Below, one piece after another: positions 28,001 to 40,536 of a stretch of 64,000 bases of DNA. The stretch lies in assembly GCA_900708905.1 (NCBI GenBank), contig CAADRB010000031.1, positions 2,912,144-2,976,143 of the forward strand. Reading direction: 5' to 3'. The first letter of the stretch is position 1. The number at the start of each line of letters is the position of its first letter. Below the pieces are notes generated by a model, which had not been told where the DNA came from, made no database searches, and saw only the letters and a list, made by a program, of their open reading frames with translations. This stretch comes from Hymenolepis diminuta. Its lineage: Eukaryota > Platyhelminthes > Cestoda > Cyclophyllidea > Hymenolepididae. Position numbers and translations under genes: made by a program.

Positions 28001-31000
28001 AAGAAAAAAGAATCGAGTCACCTTGATCATCTTCTCATTTCAAATCTGTTGGTCACTAATTGAGGACACGATCTATAACTCGGAAATTTGTTAATTGGTT
28101 TTGAACTTTAGATGATGATACAACAGAGATTACTTATTAAATAATATGTAAACCAATGATGACTTGAATACATTTTGAACCTTGACCTTTATTCTTCTTC
28201 ATCATAACCCATTCTCTATTTACTCTTCTGATCAAGATGGCCAAAGGTCGCCAATCGTTTTTCTTGTAGTTATAGTAATTAAAAACAACATGATTATTCC
28301 TTATTTTGCAAAAAGCAGAAATACGCTGCTTTACAGTTTGGTTTTCCAATGCATCCGCATTCAACTTCGGGTGCATTGAATTCACCTAAGATTATTCTTT
28401 TGCTTTCAACTTAAGGAAAAAGTGTTATTGAATTTAAAAATAACATTTCCTTCAGCATCTTTTATTCTCAGATAAGTATGGTAATTCCAAAATAATTGAA
28501 GTAAAATATTGGTTATAATTATGAATATTTGTAAAAAGATGTAAGGATGGTTCTTTTCTTGCTTAGGCGTTCATCAATGCATTAAAATAGACCCAGGTTT
28601 TAATTTTATAATTCGTATTTTAGATTAAAAACGATCGTCTATTTGGCCATCATGTAACAATATTACACAGCAGTGTTCGACTTTTAAGAAATTTTCTATG
28701 CTGGTTCGCATCGTATCATCTTCACACAAATCCTGTTCAACCGCGGTTTGACTAATTACCACAAGTGATGTTGTGTTGCTGTCTTCCAAACTGGTATATG
28801 AATACATTGATAGTAGTAATATCTGACATACTTTCCTGCCCTTTCTTACACATGCACCCCAAAGATGAAAGATCTGTATTGAAGGTGATAGAAAGTTTTC
28901 AACTTTCGGTTTTGCGATTTTACTATTAAGGCTATTTAGCGAAAGTAAAGGATACAGCAAAAATGTACTGAAGAATTTCTGTAGTTAGAAAATTTTCAAA
29001 AATTATAAAAAAGAGAGATTATAAGTCAGCTTGAAATAATAGAGTGTAAGAGTGTGGGAGTAAATGATCAGTGCTTTAAATGTGTTATGAAGTGATCAAG
29101 TTGACGATTCTTTCTAGACCATTTCTTACAACTAAAATAAAACAACCTCCTTACATTTTAAATTTCATATGATGAACTGCAAATTATATCAGTCTCCGGA
29201 AGCAAAAGCATCTACTGTTATTTACTGGAAAAGCAATTCACTAGCCATCATTCAAAAATACTGCCATTATTCGTAATTGACCATGTTTTTCTTCTAAATT
29301 CTTCCAACATTGTTATTAACTTAATTTCATTTTTGCATATAATTAATATCGTAAATTATCTTATAATAGTTGTTAAGAGATTGCTCAAAACTCAACGTCC
29401 AATGATAATCCAAGTTTCCATTCACACAGGTGTCCGGCTCCAATATTCTTCCTCGAAACCTTACAGTTTGACAAATTCTCCACCGCTTATATAATAAGTG
29501 GGGAATTGGAAGCAAATATAATTTTTTTGAAATTGTGGTAAAGGAGCAAAATCATAAGTCACTAAGATCACGATCGAGTTTTAATGATAATGAAATTCCT
29601 TCTGATATCCCGACATACAACAAACACTGGATATTGAACATTTTTTAATAGACTGAAATTTGGATCAAATTATATTTCCACGACTTTTGAGTTCAGACCT
29701 CCTTTACAGGCATTTTTTACAGAAACTTTGTTTGTGAACAAGAACATTGTCGGCCGTATTTCTTAAACTGAAAATATTATTGTCTATCATTACGTCTGGT
29801 TATAATCATGTCCACTTAGAGCTTTGGTCATTGTCATATATTTAAAATCATAAACACTTAATCGACTCAAAGATACAATGATACGCAAAGTTCACTTGAC
29901 ATTGACTTAGGAATTGGAGACAAATTCAAGAAATGAAGTATCTGCTTTTGTAATTTAACTGTGATTCACTCTTCAAAATCTTCAAATAATGGGAGGAATT
30001 ATCAGCTTCATCAGAAGGAAAATAGTCCTTCAAAATAAAAGTTACCTGATGTCCAAGTAATTCGAGATTTTTTAATTTTTTCATTTTTAAATCCAAATAG
30101 AAATCATGCAACAATCATTAATTCCATGATTGATCGGCATTTCGCGGCTCCATTCTTCAGAACAAACAAATCGGAACACATTGCCCCAAAATATGACGGT
30201 GTTGCGCTCCAATAAATTTTGCTGTGCAAAATGGCTTTGAAAACCCAAAAATGTGTCAATGGGGATTTTTGAATAATAAATAATTCTATTTGTTAGAAAT
30301 AACGATCAGTTAATGTATAAATACATTAATTTGCTTTGATTTCCACTAATTTGGAAGCTGAAAGCCTTGAATACCATGCGTACTGATTAAAGAAAAAAAG
30401 TTTTACAGTTAAGCGTATAAAGTAATCGGTAAGTTAATTTTTTCTATCAGGCGAATATTTTAAATCCATGGCGTATATTCTAATTTAATTATGAAATTAG
30501 TAACTTAAAAATAAGTTTTTTGATTCTGCGGCAACGATTAAAAATACCTCTATGTTGAAGTCTCTAAATATTTAGCTGAATTTTATCTGTAAGGCTTTAT
30601 CCTGTTGACATTTTACGTTATATCAAATTCCAAGAATTTGCTTTGAAAGAGTGTGGATTACGATATTGGATGTCTGTTCCTAACATGTTTTATCCATAGT
30701 AGTGCAAAAGAAACATGCATGCGTTTTAATCGCTGAAAAGCACCTGTAAAATCGACATAACAATATACTTGAGATGAAATGGGAGTAGAATAGGAGTAGG
30801 CAATAAAGTCAAAATGCCTGGGGTCTTAACAAAATTTGAATTTTGGAATCCACCTTCTCAAAAGGGATAAAATTCACTTTACGATGCCGTAACTTTTGGG
30901 TTTCCGTCCTAGTTTGTCTCCGCAATATTCACAGTTTGTTTACCAGTTGATCATTACATTTTAAGTCGCGCCTTCTTACATGAGCAGGTAAATGGGAAGA

Positions 31001-33368
31001 TAAAGGATTTTTAAGAATCTATGTAGATAAATATTCATGAACAGCTCAGAATTAACATTTTACTAACTGTTTCACTTAAATATATAACTTTTAGCCTTAT
31101 GTCAGCCTTACTTGAATGAAGAACGAATTACTGGGCCAAATATTCTACACTAGAAACATTTTTTAATTCAAATTCGAGCATTTTTTTATTTCCGGGGCAG
31201 CTTTAGTAAAAGAACTACGATTAAACTTTTCCTAAATTAAAAATACCCTTCTATCGCCTTCTAGACAGGGATGTGAGTTTTTAATTAAAATTATTTTCTT
31301 AGGTTCATTTTCTTTTTCCCCAAAATCGTATTTTAAACTGCAACCCCTAACTGCGCGTTTATTTTCTAAAATTAGCTGATTATTTAAATCGAAATGAGTT
31401 GTTTTCAATAAGTAAATTCTATGCTTTTTAGTCAACTCAGTTTATATGAACCGACTTGCAGTCATTGTAATTGTACGAAATTTCATCATTCATCTGGAAG
31501 ATTTGCTTAAATGCATAAAGCGTGTAATCATTTTTGATTTCTTTTCTTAAAAACACATGCAATTCTTCAATTCTGAAAAAAATATCAAAATTAAAATATT
31601 ACATAAATTGAATCACTGATACCCTACATGTATCTCAGAGATATTTCGAGAAATCTTAAGTTAACAACAAATTTGTTTAAATTTTTTGCTTTAACACACA
31701 TGCTAAACAGGCGCGAAAATTTTAAATCCGGAAAAACTGCGAAGTATTTGTTCCAATGCTTCTTCTCTGAATTTGTATTTCAACACTTCACTGTAACTGA
31801 AATTTTTACCGAATTTCTTAATCATCCCGAATCTTGTCGAACAAGTTTGAGAGGATTTTTTCCTGAAATGCAACTTTCTGCAAAATCGGATCGGGCAAAA
31901 TTTTGAAGGTAATATTTGATAAATGATGCCAATCGCGTTACAAACTTTACAGACCAGGTTCATTTGAAATAACTTTTATTAAAAGGTTTGCAATTATTCC
32001 TTCTAAGTGACTGATGATTTAAATTGAATCTAACTTTTCATTGTAGAATTTAAATTGACTGCTGGGTAGCCAAATTCGATTCTGCAACTGGATTATGAGA
32101 ATGGAAAGTGCCCCAAATCTTTTGCTCTTAACCAATAGTTAATTTATATCGCCATGTTTACAAATTAAAAACGAACGAAAGAGCCTCCAAAACGTTAAAA
32201 ACTGTATACGTCAGCCAGAGTTCGAGTAGTAATTCTTAAATGCTGTGAATTCGTTCATTTTTGTTTAGTAATCGCCATAATCAAATACATTTAGCCAAAG
32301 CATTGTAAAAACTAAGAGAATTCCGAAATATGGACAAATCATTTATCAGGTTAAATCACCGTTTTAACTCCAAACAATCGTATTTTGCGGGCGGTTTGAG
32401 TAAATTTATACGTGTTTGGTGCAATTTTTTCAACTTAAGAAAACATTTATAACAACCTATAATCAATTAAAATTAAATTAATTAATGATAGATATCTGTT
32501 GTAATTTAAATTGAAATAGCAGTGAACTTCTTTTAAGAATACATAAAAGACATTAATATTTCTCCATTAGACTGGACATGCCTCTGGACAAGGTTTCCTA
32601 AGTCCTTCTTTGTAACTTTCGTCAGGAACTACGTCTGTTTTGTTATATAAATAAAATATATTTGTATAGTTACTCTTGAAAGGACTTGCATTTTAATTCA
32701 TGCTTGGTAAGTGTAAGATTTTATTAAAGTAGCATACAAAATAAAGTAGACGAGTTGGTTAAAAGCGCCCACTTAGTTAAGAAATGTGATTCTCAAAATG
32801 TACTGAATACCATTGTAAATCTGTTGTTTGATTATTTAAAAATTCTAAGGCTCCCTTCTATAAGAAATTGTTTCGACAGTGTTATATTTCACTGAGATTT
32901 CTTGCAGGTCTTTTATTTTATGAAATAGAACTAAAATCCTCCTTTTAAAACCCTTTTGATGTCTGCAGAGATGATCTAATAGCTGTACTGAAAATTTATT
33001 AATAGATTAATAAATGTAAAAGTCTGTTAGGTGCATGGAAATTTATGTCGTCTGACTGTTAGTATTCGAGCCTGTCTAAATAAATCTCTTTAAATGCAGT
33101 AATTTAGCAAAATCCTTTAATCAGTTCGGACTTCATTATAAATGATTTTATGCTCATTTTAAAGGGAATCCATTCCTTTCTCGAAGGACATTTTAAAATA
33201 TAATTTTGGTTTAATTGCGGAACTCTTAAAATGTTACAAACACTGCACGCATTCTAATCTAATTGCTAAGGAAATTCTAAGACGTAATTGCACTTAACTT
33301 ATCGGTTTTGTTAATTCTTTTTCTTTAGGGTGGAATTTCAAATACTTGTTTATTTTATAATCCTTAAT
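22081..33368. other. AT-rich gene desert, no gene recognised
   Basis: More than 11 kb with no supported gene. The longest open frames (28,625-28,960 minus, 111 codons; 23,960-24,253 plus, 97 codons; 31,628-31,906 plus, 92 codons) show no family motif and no paired splice sites. A GTTCGAATC motif near 24,275 resembles a Pol III B box but has no A box at proper spacing. Confidence 0.45.
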
Positions 33369-33387
33369 ACATATATATATATATGTA
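33369..33387. repeat. AT microsatellite
   Basis: Near-perfect (AT)n run followed by GTATAA. Simple repeat. Confidence 0.85.
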
Positions 33388-33635
33388 TAATTAAATGAGT
33401 AGTTTGGTTCTTATACTCTTAACAGCGTTTAAGACATCTCTGCTAAAGCCCTATGCATCAAAAGTAATGCAATTGAACACTTTAACGAAAATTAAATAGA
33501 ACTCAAAGGCGGAATAGCACAAACAATTTTGATATTATTGCAGAATAATACATTGAAGTGTATTGAACGAAATGTCAGTCTTCTGATAATAGGGAATAGA
33601 ATCAAATTGGTAGGAATCACTAACTACCTAGTCAA

Positions 33636-33937
33636 ATGAGTAGCAGTGGCGCAGTGGTTAACGCGGTCATCTGCAAAGATAGTGATCTCACGATTTCGAT
33701 GCCAACTAAGCATATCCAGTGAACAGGATGGTCGATCGAACTGGCTGAGTCTAGCTGATAAAGGTGGCGGCAAATTTCGATTTCCCTGCTAACGGGGCTC
33801 TATGATGTTTTCCCCTTACTCATGATGGATGTTAATTAGGGAGATGATTGGGCTTGGAAGTTGTAACATAGTCAAACGGGAAATTTGAATGAATACTGGC
33901 GTGTATGAGCGGGAATAAAGTATTAGTCATAGTCAAG
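33636..33937 (+). mobile_element. SINE-like element with tRNA-type head, best copy in the window
   Basis: The left end reads AGTGGCGCAGTGGTTAACGC, which resembles a Pol III A box, and a B-box-like segment around ATTTCGATGCC follows about 40 bases later. The body runs on to a short AGTCATAGTC-type tail. TAGTCAA occurs at about 33,629-33,635 and again at about 33,930-33,936, a possible short target-site duplication. Partly matching segments recur at 42,960-43,090, 49,735-49,930, 50,690-50,820 (reversed), 52,235-52,350 and 58,015-58,110. SINEs carry no protein and move using enzymes of LINEs. Dispersed copies and tRNA-like boxes are seen; the class is inferred. Confidence 0.6.
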
Positions 33938-36900
33938 TACGCTATTTGCTATTATCCGTTATGTACAAAAGACGATAATTGACCTCAAAAATATTTAAAA
34001 TAAAAACGACTTTGGAACAGTTAAATGAACTAGAAAGGCTAGAAGCAAATGGAAGCACGAGTCATTAAGTCAAAATTTTATCTCATCTTTCGGTGAAAGA
34101 TTGGAAAGGGTAGAGTAGGGAAGAACAAGTATTTGATTATTATTATTAAAGCAACTGAGTTATTTAAAATATTTATATACTATATTTTTGTACTTTCAGC
34201 CAAATTTCATACCCTTCCATTCCCTACTAACAGTCTGCTACCTCTCTAGTCTATCGATCAGAAACGATAAGTGTTTGCTTGGAGCATGTAAAACACTTTG
34301 TTTTCTTTTTAAGGATAGAGAACAGGATTACAGGGCAGGGAGAGTGGACTGTACCTCGAGTAAGGAGGACACATATGGGACGTGGTCAGATCAGAGAAGA
34401 TCAGAAAAGACATTTTATTAGCTGACCATGTAGCTAATCAAACAGTTCAGCAAAGAGGAATATATATTTTAAGAGAATAAATGTAAAGTGCAACTTATTT
34501 TATATATTCTTCTTAAGAAATCTTCTCATTAATTTCATTTTTAATAAAACAATTTATTCTTATTGATACTGCAAAATAGTATCCGAGTTAGTAGAATAGA
34601 TAATATATATCATGGTAGGATACTAAACGAGGGAAAGGTTCTAGAATTAAGTAATGAAGTCAGAGTATCAGGAGTTTTATTTTAATTTACTGTTGAAAGT
34701 ATTGAGCTTTCAGTATTTTCCTAAGAAGTGTAGGTAAAGTGTAATATCTTAATGTCCAAATGCAACTATTTCCCTCCCGGGTTCAGGAGTAAGTTCATGC
34801 CCAAGATATTGAGAACTTGTAGTTCGGTCAATTTCACTCCGAGTCACACACATAACAGAGTCACTAAAGTTAAATCAAGTTAAATTCAAAATTGTAAAAA
34901 TATTACCTTGACAAGAGCTCTTAACTTTCAGTTCCTGAGAATTTGGTGAGTGAAATCCAACAATATTTTGGTGAATTCTCTAAGCCTTCGATATTTTGTT
35001 CATAGCTCTTAGATTAAATTTCAGAAAATTCTCTGTCTTATTCTATAAACCATCAATCTTGATCTTGGTGACTTAACACATACTAATTTATGCTATCTAT
35101 TTATTTTCAACTCAATCTCAATGAACAATTTTTAGATATTTTGCTTTGTGTCATTTAACTATTTCCCTTAAAAGAAGTCATCAATTAAAATTGTTTCCCC
35201 GCTGGAATAGAGTATGTAAATGGTGGTTATTATAATCAAGATGAGATATAAGAATCAAAAGTAAGTTATCCGGTAATCGATTTCATAAAGAACATTTGTA
35301 TATATTGTATTAACTCACAGCGATGTGAAAAAAGCTTTAGGCTTTTCAATCGTGGTCTAGCATCTGAATATGAGAAATAGCAAAATAGTCTATTAAGGGA
35401 TGAAAGAGAGATAATAATAGTATATAATGAAATCAGGAGGTCAAGCATCTTTATTTGAAATTTGCGGTGACTGAGTTGTTCACCTTCAGTATGTATTATT
35501 CATATTCTCCAAAGCTCAATTTTCACGACTAAACCACTGAGTTTCTGGATGAATTCATGTCTGCCATTGGTATAATTATAAATCATGTCACTTTGATTTA
35601 TTCGCCATGAAAAAGAAGGTAAGATCATATCATTATTCCAGACTTTCAATACTCGAATCTTCAAATTGCACTTTTTTAATCTTAATAAATGCTACATTTA
35701 GAGTTATATATCCTCCCGTCCAAGTGTATCAAACAGAATATGTAAAATTTAGGGACACTTAATTAAGTTCATGCAAGAGACAAATTAAAATTCACGAATC
35801 GAAACTTTAAACTTTAATGGGTGTGCACATCTATTAATCTAATTTTCCGCCAAAATTCAAATTTCAACTCCTATGATTAAATTTTACCTCAGAATTTAAT
35901 AATATTGTTGATTACATTTACTTTCAAAGCTTGGATTTTTGATAATATTATTTATGATTGCAAGGGTCAATAATACAAAAATTAAAAATGAATAATTTTT
36001 TTTATTATAATTCATTGAAAATGCAACGAAAATATTTGTTTTATTAATATCTATTCATGTTAGATTTCGCGTGATACGCTGTGTGCCTTTTAAACACTTC
36101 TTATAATTTATATTAAATGATTCATTTTTTATTTTTCTAAAATAATCTTAGACTGTCAAACGTACTCTTAAATGCTTTACAATTTCACACCAATAATGCC
36201 GAATTTTGTAATAAGAAACTCATTTGGCAATCTGCAACAAATTCATCCGCCCCATTGGAACTTAATGTTATAGAAATTCATTTAGGTATCTTAATTCAGG
36301 AAAATTTTTAAGGCAATAAATTATTATGTGTGTTCCCTTGATGTTATTTGTTCCATCTAAACAAAAATCACATCTAAGATATTATTTTAACAGGGACAAA
36401 GGGGTTTAAAATAAAATATATTTTAAGGAGAGGGGAAAGGTATAATGAAACTAAGATTTCTTTATCTGTCCAGTTGCGGTTAAGGCCTCTTTATTATTAT
36501 ACTTTTATCACCTAAATTTTTTGGAGCATTCGGTTAGGGCATGGCTTTCAAGGCGAGCGTTGTTGGTTTTCAACAACTAGGGTTTACAATCATTTTCATT
36601 TTATTAATTTCGCATCCGATCCAAATTTTTCGATTGTAGAAGAAACCGATTTCACAAAGTTTTAAAGATTTCCACCTGTAGAGTTTGCAGCCATTAGTTA
36701 GTTTATACAAGGATAGCAGGAAACCAATTAATACAATTTAAACATAGCAGAGCTCACTAGATTTCACTCCAGGTGAACTGTAATGACCTTTCAATCAATT
36801 TCTTAACCAAACTGATAGATGACTTAAATTTAATAGTGATTTTTATGACCTTAAGACTTAAGTCAAAGTAGGCAGATCAAATTCATCGCATGGTTTCTAG

Positions 36901-39900
36901 TGACCTCAAACTTCTAAATCCTTCCTTTTTCTAATTATTCTCCAGTCCTACTACTAGAATTGTCATAGGAACAAGCATTGAGAGTGGCACTTTGATAATT
37001 TTTACCGCTTCATTCTGGTCATTCCACCAAGACACCATTTTCGATCTTCCTTATTAAGTGTGGTAAAATCGATTGACTTTTGTTCTCTTTATCTCCGATA
37101 TATTATTTTAAAAAGTGTGAATAAAACTATTTCCGTTCCTCCTAATTTCTTCGTAATTTAACGGGCAAATGAGGCAGTCATTTCGTCGTTTTTTCATAAA
37201 AAGAGAACGTTTTCAGTTGAAACGCGATGACTTTGAATGAAAGTGAAAGAAATAAACAAGACAGATTATAAATAGTTCATGCCTTGGGCAAGGTCAGTAG
37301 ATTTAAATCCCTTTGTTGAGAGACTACCTTCCACGTTAAGATCTCTCACAGATTTTACCTATCTAAATTTACAAACTATCAAACTGAAAAGAGCCAGATT
37401 GTTTACTCCTCTTTTGGACATTTAGCAAGATTGTTCATTCTAGTGCGATTGAAATGGAAATTTGAAATAGCAAATATTTTTTTCTTTTTGTTAGTCCCTT
37501 TCTAAAATGGTGAGTTTATTATGATTTTAATCACAAACTAACAAAAAATTGTAAACTTGTTGATTAACAATATGATATTTTGATTCTTGTGATCATTCCT
37601 CATCGCGGTAGCGATTGTATTAGCTAAAATGCTTTTCAAAAATGAAAGGATTAGATGGACGATTTCATTCAAGTGAAAAATGGGATTCCGTTGATTTACT
37701 AACATTAGTAATACATTTAAAATACATCTGGAACAAAATTTTACCTCTTATTTTTTTGTGCAGACAAATATTTTCTCTTAGCTAACTACTAGAAGCAAAC
37801 ATCAAAAGAATCTACCTTGGGAAGAAGTGTAAAGCAAATTGTTTTTTCTTGCGCAAAATCGGGTAATTTATGCCTTAAATATTTGTATTAATTACGGTTC
37901 TTCATTATTACACTGCCAGATAAAAATTAACTCGGTACTTAAAATCACATCAGCTGAACCTAGCAAAAATAATAAATTTAATTCTTTTGAACTCCGCCAT
38001 GTTAAAATCAAACTTATGAGTGTTTTAGTAATCAGATAAAAATTTGAAATGATAATACTGACCAAATTAATCAAAAGATCAATAATCTCTGGGCAATACG
38101 AACACCAATCTATGAAGGAATCTAAGAGACAATTCCTAAAATTCAAGCCTCAGAGCATTATAGCATGAAAAATTAATTAAAAAGTGTACAACCTAGATGG
38201 AAAGAATGCTAGCTGGACTACTTTAAACCAATTAAATACTCTTCCATGATCAAAAATCTTATTTTGACTTGCTGGGTTATTTTCGTTTTTCGCACCATGT
38301 TTAAAATGAACAGCTGAGGTATCCAAATTAAGAAAGTTATAGTTTGTCTTATTTTATTCCTCTATTTTCAGTATTAACTTGTTCAGTCAAATTTCTTCTG
38401 TTTTGAAAACAGAATTCGATAATTGGAGATCATAAGGGTGCTACTGCGCAATCCTATTCTTTAATCGGCTTAACTTTTAATCAACCTTCATTCATATTTT
38501 TTTCATTTGAAAAGCCAATGATATATTCCCCCTTTGGGAAATTACACTACAGAAATAGCGAGAAAGAAGATACTTTGTCATTGTTCAATGACAGGAGTAA
38601 GAATAAATATGAGCACTAGGAGAGCATGAAGGGGTGGGATATTGAGTAAGTTTGAGTATAGGAGACCACAACCAGTTTCGGAAAATACAAGGCGTCACGC
38701 AATCGGGCTCCATGTTTCCTCCCTCGCTTCCTGTTATTTTCCCCTTTTTCTGTCATTGCGTTGTAACAAAATTACAAATATTGCAGCTTATATCCACACG
38801 TACACACATGGCTCATGTGAATTTTCATACAAATCTCGCAGCCTCTCTTGTGTAACAAATCGTAGGCCAGTTAAATTTGATAACTTTGAATAACAATGAA
38901 GATTGCCCAGTCGATTGCCCAGCTGGTTTCGTATCGTTTTTTAAAGCACAAAGCCTTCCGATGAAGAAGTGTTATGGATAGTATTAAGAAATTCATTTAG
39001 TTACCACTGATTTCAAAAGATAGGTGCTCAACAAGTCTCAACACCAAATTCTTACTACGGATACGCGAAGAACAACTATTTAGTCCGTATGATTAAAAAT
39101 GACCTTTTTATTTCCCATTTAAAAATAGAAAGATATCGAGCCTTCAAAATTACATTTATCGAAGATACGGTAAATTAAAATACGAACATTTATCCCAGAA
39201 AATAAATAGCTTTCATAATCCTGAGTTATGGTTCGAAATATATAAGGACCTAATTTTGGTAGGAGATCTGAGGTAACGAAGATTGGCGTACATTTGCAGT
39301 CTTATTGTCCTATATTTCAAAAATTGGGTAATTTACTTAATTCTAGATGAAAGCGTATTACTCAAATTCCACAAATTTACCACTTTTACAGCTACAACAC
39401 ATTTATCTGAAATAATAAGCTGAGATTTGTAGATTTGGTACTGGCTATATCTTATAGCAGTGAAAAATCGACCCCGGGCAGATTAATGAAAACGGGAAAT
39501 AAGGAGTGACATTCTTTATAGAGTAAACTAGATTTTTTCCTTAGATTGTGAATTTGGCCATAAATATTCTGTAAAAACTAATATAAAAGTTCAATAATAT
39601 TTTGCTCCGATCTATATTTTCATTAGAACAGCTTAATTTAAGTTCGTTAAAATTATCATTACATCATTTGAAACCAGAAGTTTCATGAAAACTTGACATT
39701 TAAATGGTAGAAATTCAGTTCTATATATTGCTTTTCGATATCGGTGCAAAATGTGATCTTTCTTAAGTTGGGTAATGATAGACTATATATCTAGGTATTT
39801 TATGCTATTGAGCTTTTTATCTAGTATAACTCCCAACTGCGCATCTAAAGCGATCTGAAGTCCAATAAATTCGAGCTGAAACTGGAACCTGCCAATATAC

Positions 39901-40536
39901 TATTTTATCACCCATAAAGTTAGTATGCTGATTGTAATTCATACTTCTCAGAATGTTTATTACATCTCAAAATGCATATATAACTCCATCCTCCATCTAG
40001 ACTATCCACGCCCAACCACTAACCCACCACTTTACTCCTAGTGGTCTCGGGTTTTCTCAATAAACTTTCTCTGACCCTAACCTGCTTCCTCTTCATCTTG
40101 ATATGCAATGAAGATCATAACAGACCAGATGATAACTAGTCAGTCCCATAAGTTATTTGTCTAAGCCCCCATCTTCATCTGCGGATCTTTAACTATTTTT
40201 TCCAGAATTAAGACCACAAAGCCAAAGAGTACAACGACCTACATACCGTCAGAATACTATCACCTGACTACAGTAATACATTTGATGGACTTGTAACTGC
40301 GTCTTGTTTTTGCACGAGAGCACAAATTCATCTATTCATTCCTCCTATTCAATCTTAGGTTTCAATTTTAACATTTGACTACTCCAGAACGAAAGGTAAA
40401 TGGATAATAATTATTCAGGCAAAATATATTAAACTCACTCATAATCAACAATAATATTAAAATACTTAACCGAAAATTTAGATTTCACAATTGCATATGA
40501 TATTTTTTGTCATTCAAACGATTGTCAAAGTAAAGA
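33938..40536. other. AT-rich intergenic stretch downstream of DPP7, no gene recognised
   Basis: This stretch lies 3' of the DPP7 stop codon, so its right end should include that gene's 3' untranslated region; I found no convincing AATAAA on the minus strand close to the stop. A less AT-rich patch at 38,640-38,900 carries overlapping frames of 67-83 codons but no recognised motif. Confidence 0.45.

Noticed and set aside
28625..28960. 111-codon minus-strand frame
   Set aside because: It has no recognised motif, no splice partner exons, and lies in AT-rich desert; treated as chance.
31628..31963. Overlapping frames of 92 and 86 codons on opposite strands
   Set aside because: At most one could be real, neither shows a family motif, and both have composition expected from AT-rich DNA.
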